NCBI GenBank assembly: GCA_030612785.1
Contig: JAUWNF010000149.1
Span: 1-7,602, forward strand
DNA: 7,602 nt
Direction: 5' to 3'
Origin: Phycisphaerales bacterium
GTDB lineage: Bacteria > Planctomycetota > Phycisphaerae > UBA1845
Shown here in pieces: positions 6,543 through 7,602 of the stretch; position 1 is the stretch's first letter; each line of letters begins with the position of its first letter. The position numbers were made by a program, and so were the translations under genes. The notes beneath the pieces are model-generated. The model saw only the letters and a program-made list of their open reading frames with translations. It did no database searches and was not told the origin of the DNA.

Positions 6543-6577
6543 AATCCGCAATCCGCAATCCACAATCCGCAATACGG
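6543..6577. repeat. Heptanucleotide tandem repeat, five units
   Basis: The unit AATCCGC occurs at 6543, 6550 and 6564, with the variant AATCCAC at 6557 and a degenerate last unit AATACGG at 6571. The array lies exactly between the truncated end of the ATPase remnant and the ATG of the zinc-ribbon gene at 6581. It recalls the short tandemly repeated heptamers known from cyanobacteria and other large bacterial genomes. Its position suggests that it marks, or helped to cause, the rearrangement breakpoint. Confidence 0.8.
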
Positions 6578-6580
6578 ATC

Positions 6581-6994
6581 ATGGGCCTCAGCAGCGACGA
6601 TTTAGATAAAGCCGCCCGGGACGTTTGGAGCGAACGTCGCATCAGTTATTCGATTTACTGCGGCGAATGCGGGTACAACCTCCGCACCCTGGGCTACATC
6701 GGGCGCTGTCCGGAGTGCGGCAGTGAGTATAACGCGCGCCCCGCTGTGCGTCAGGGCGTCCACGTCCCCGGCGAAGTGCGCTTTCCGTTCGTGGAATTAG
6801 TTTGCGTGTTGTTCTTTCTGGGTTCGACCGTCGGATTCGGGGTGTTCGGGGTCCGGCCGCTGGTGCCCTGGATGGTGACCTTCGGCTTCTTATCTCTGGT
6901 GGTCGGCGTCATCAGCGCCGGTCTGTTCTATCAGCAGTTGGGGCGCTATCTGCGTTTTCTGTGGGTCGAGCGACACCTCGAGGACGATGATTGA
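6581..6994 (+). CDS. Zinc-ribbon protein with two membrane helices (planctomycete CGYNLR type)
   Basis: The 137-residue product starts with a soluble part carrying a four-cysteine zinc ribbon, Cys27-x2-Cys30 in CGECGYNLR and Cys43-x2-Cys46 in CPECG. Two hydrophobic helices follow at about 68-90 and 94-117, and the tail ends HLEDDD. CGYNLRGL...CPECG ribbons joined to membrane helices recur in many copies in planctomycete genomes; their function is not known to me. The ATG at 6581 has only a weak GGA upstream and begins four bases after the heptamer array, so the gene's original control region may have been replaced. No clear promoter is visible. The next gene starts 31 bases downstream on the same strand, so the two are probably co-transcribed. 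Confidence 0.85.
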   Translation: MGLSSDDLDKAARDVWSERRISYSIYCGECGYNLRTLGYIGRCPECGSEYNARPAVRQGVHVPGEVRFPFVELVCVLFFLGSTVGFGVFGVRPLVPWMVTFGFLSLVVGVISAGLFYQQLGRYLRFLWVERHLEDDD

Positions 6995-7025
6995 CCGGAT
7001 GGTCCTCCTGAGCTAACTACAAGCC

Positions 7026-7602
7026 ATGTCCGTGCGCTTTATCATCGGCCGCGCCGGGGCGGGCCAGACCCATCACTGCCTGTCCGCCGTCCGCGAGAAG
7101 TTGCCGGCGAACCCGCTTGACGGCCCCCGGCTCATTCTGCTGGTGCCCGAGCAGGCCAGCCTGCAGACCGAACGCGCCTTGCTCGCGCTTCCCGAGCCCC
7201 AGGTCACGCACCGCGCCGAGGTGCTCAGCTTCCGGCGGATCGCCCTGCGCATTAGCGCAGACACCGGGGTGGAATCGCGCACGCCTCTGTCCGCCAACGG
7301 CCGAGGCATGGTCCTGCGCTATCTGCTCGCCAAGCTTGCCCCCCAATTGCAGTACTTCAAGAATGCCGAGCGCTTCCCGGGATTCCTGGAGCGACTCGGA
7401 CGGACCATCAGCGAACTGATCGACGAGGCCGTCACCATCGACGATCTCGACCGCGTCCTCGAATCCCCGGACGAGGATCCGCTCCGCCAACACAAGCTCG
7501 CCGACCTCCATCGAATCTTCGCTGCCTATCTCGATTACCTGGGGTCTGATCGGCTCGACCCGTCGCAGTATCTCGAAGTCGCCCGCGCACGCATCAGCCG
7601 CT
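7026..7602 (+). CDS. addB: AddB, helicase-nuclease subunit of AddAB (N-terminal 192 residues; cut off at right edge)
   Basis: The frame runs from ATG 7026 to the edge without a stop. A TAA lies in frame four codons upstream and no other start intervenes. The N-terminus reads MSVRFIIGRAGAGQT, then RLILLVPEQASLQTER (35-50), then VLSFRRIALRI (66-76), the signature opening of AddB/RexB. These correspond to the phosphate-binding loop, the LVPEQ strand and the LSFxR segment. AddB works with AddA to resect double-strand breaks and load RecA, and to degrade linear foreign DNA. The Walker A loop has Gln14 where Lys is usual (GRAGAGQT). The C-terminal iron-sulfur nuclease domain lies outside the window. 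No strong ribosome site is visible, so translation may depend on the preceding zinc-ribbon gene. An addA would be expected downstream. Confidence 0.88.
   Translation, partial: MSVRFIIGRAGAGQTHHCLSAVREKLPANPLDGPRLILLVPEQASLQTERALLALPEPQVTHRAEVLSFRRIALRISADTGVESRTPLSANGRGMVLRYLLAKLAPQLQYFKNAERFPGFLERLGRTISELIDEAVTIDDLDRVLESPDEDPLRQHKLADLHRIFAAYLDYLGSDRLDPSQYLEVARARISR

Noticed and set aside
6177..6572. 131-codon minus-strand frame ending just before fic
   Set aside because: It crosses the ATPase remnant in a third, non-homologous frame and runs through the hairpins and repeats. Its last codons fall in the fic promoter.
6543..6577. Possible CRISPR array
   Set aside because: The units are 7 bp and directly tandem with no spacers, and no cas genes are present.
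7017..7511. 164-codon minus-strand frame antisense to addB
   Set aside because: The plus strand matches the AddB N-terminus closely; the antisense frame has no recognisable content.

Overview
The window looks like chromosomal DNA of a planctomycete or a close relative. The base composition is GC-rich by eye. A small membrane protein carries the CGYNLR/CPECG zinc ribbon that I associate with Planctomycetes. The left edge encodes a secreted, alpha-helical protein of a type common in that phylum. This assignment is inference; no rRNA or other taxonomic marker is present.

Layout. (1) 1-936, minus strand: a secreted helical protein with LTxxQ-like motifs, cut by the left edge. (2) 937-1422: non-coding, with a candidate -10 box, a short imperfect repeat and a GC-rich hairpin just past the next gene's stop. 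(3) 1423-4884, minus: a 1153-residue single-chain type IIG restriction-modification enzyme with an N-terminal PD-(D/E)XK nuclease, a gamma-class N6-adenine methyltransferase core and a C-terminal target-recognition region. (4) 5013-6173, minus: a Fic-domain AMP transferase with an inhibitory motif and a C-terminal winged helix. (5) 6174-6334: a compact, AT-richer control region for fic, with a promoter, a 25-bp direct repeat pair, paired GATC sites and two hairpins. (6) 6335-6540, minus: a frameshifted 3' remnant of a GspE/PilB secretion or pilus ATPase gene, ending abruptly at a 7-bp tandem repeat (6543-6577). (7) 6581-6994, plus: a zinc-ribbon protein with two membrane helices. (8) 7026-right edge, plus: the N-terminus of AddB, the helicase-nuclease subunit of AddAB, with an altered Walker A lysine.

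The restriction enzyme and Fic protein form a tandem two-gene unit on one strand. It lies between the secreted-protein gene and the broken ATPase remnant, which looks like an accessory insertion next to a housekeeping zinc-ribbon/addB operon. The restriction enzyme would cut unmodified incoming DNA. The Fic enzyme may act as a regulated stress or toxin component, and its DNA-binding tail could read the repeats in its own promoter. Whether the two cooperate is not shown by the sequence: each seems to have its own promoter, so only their proximity links them.
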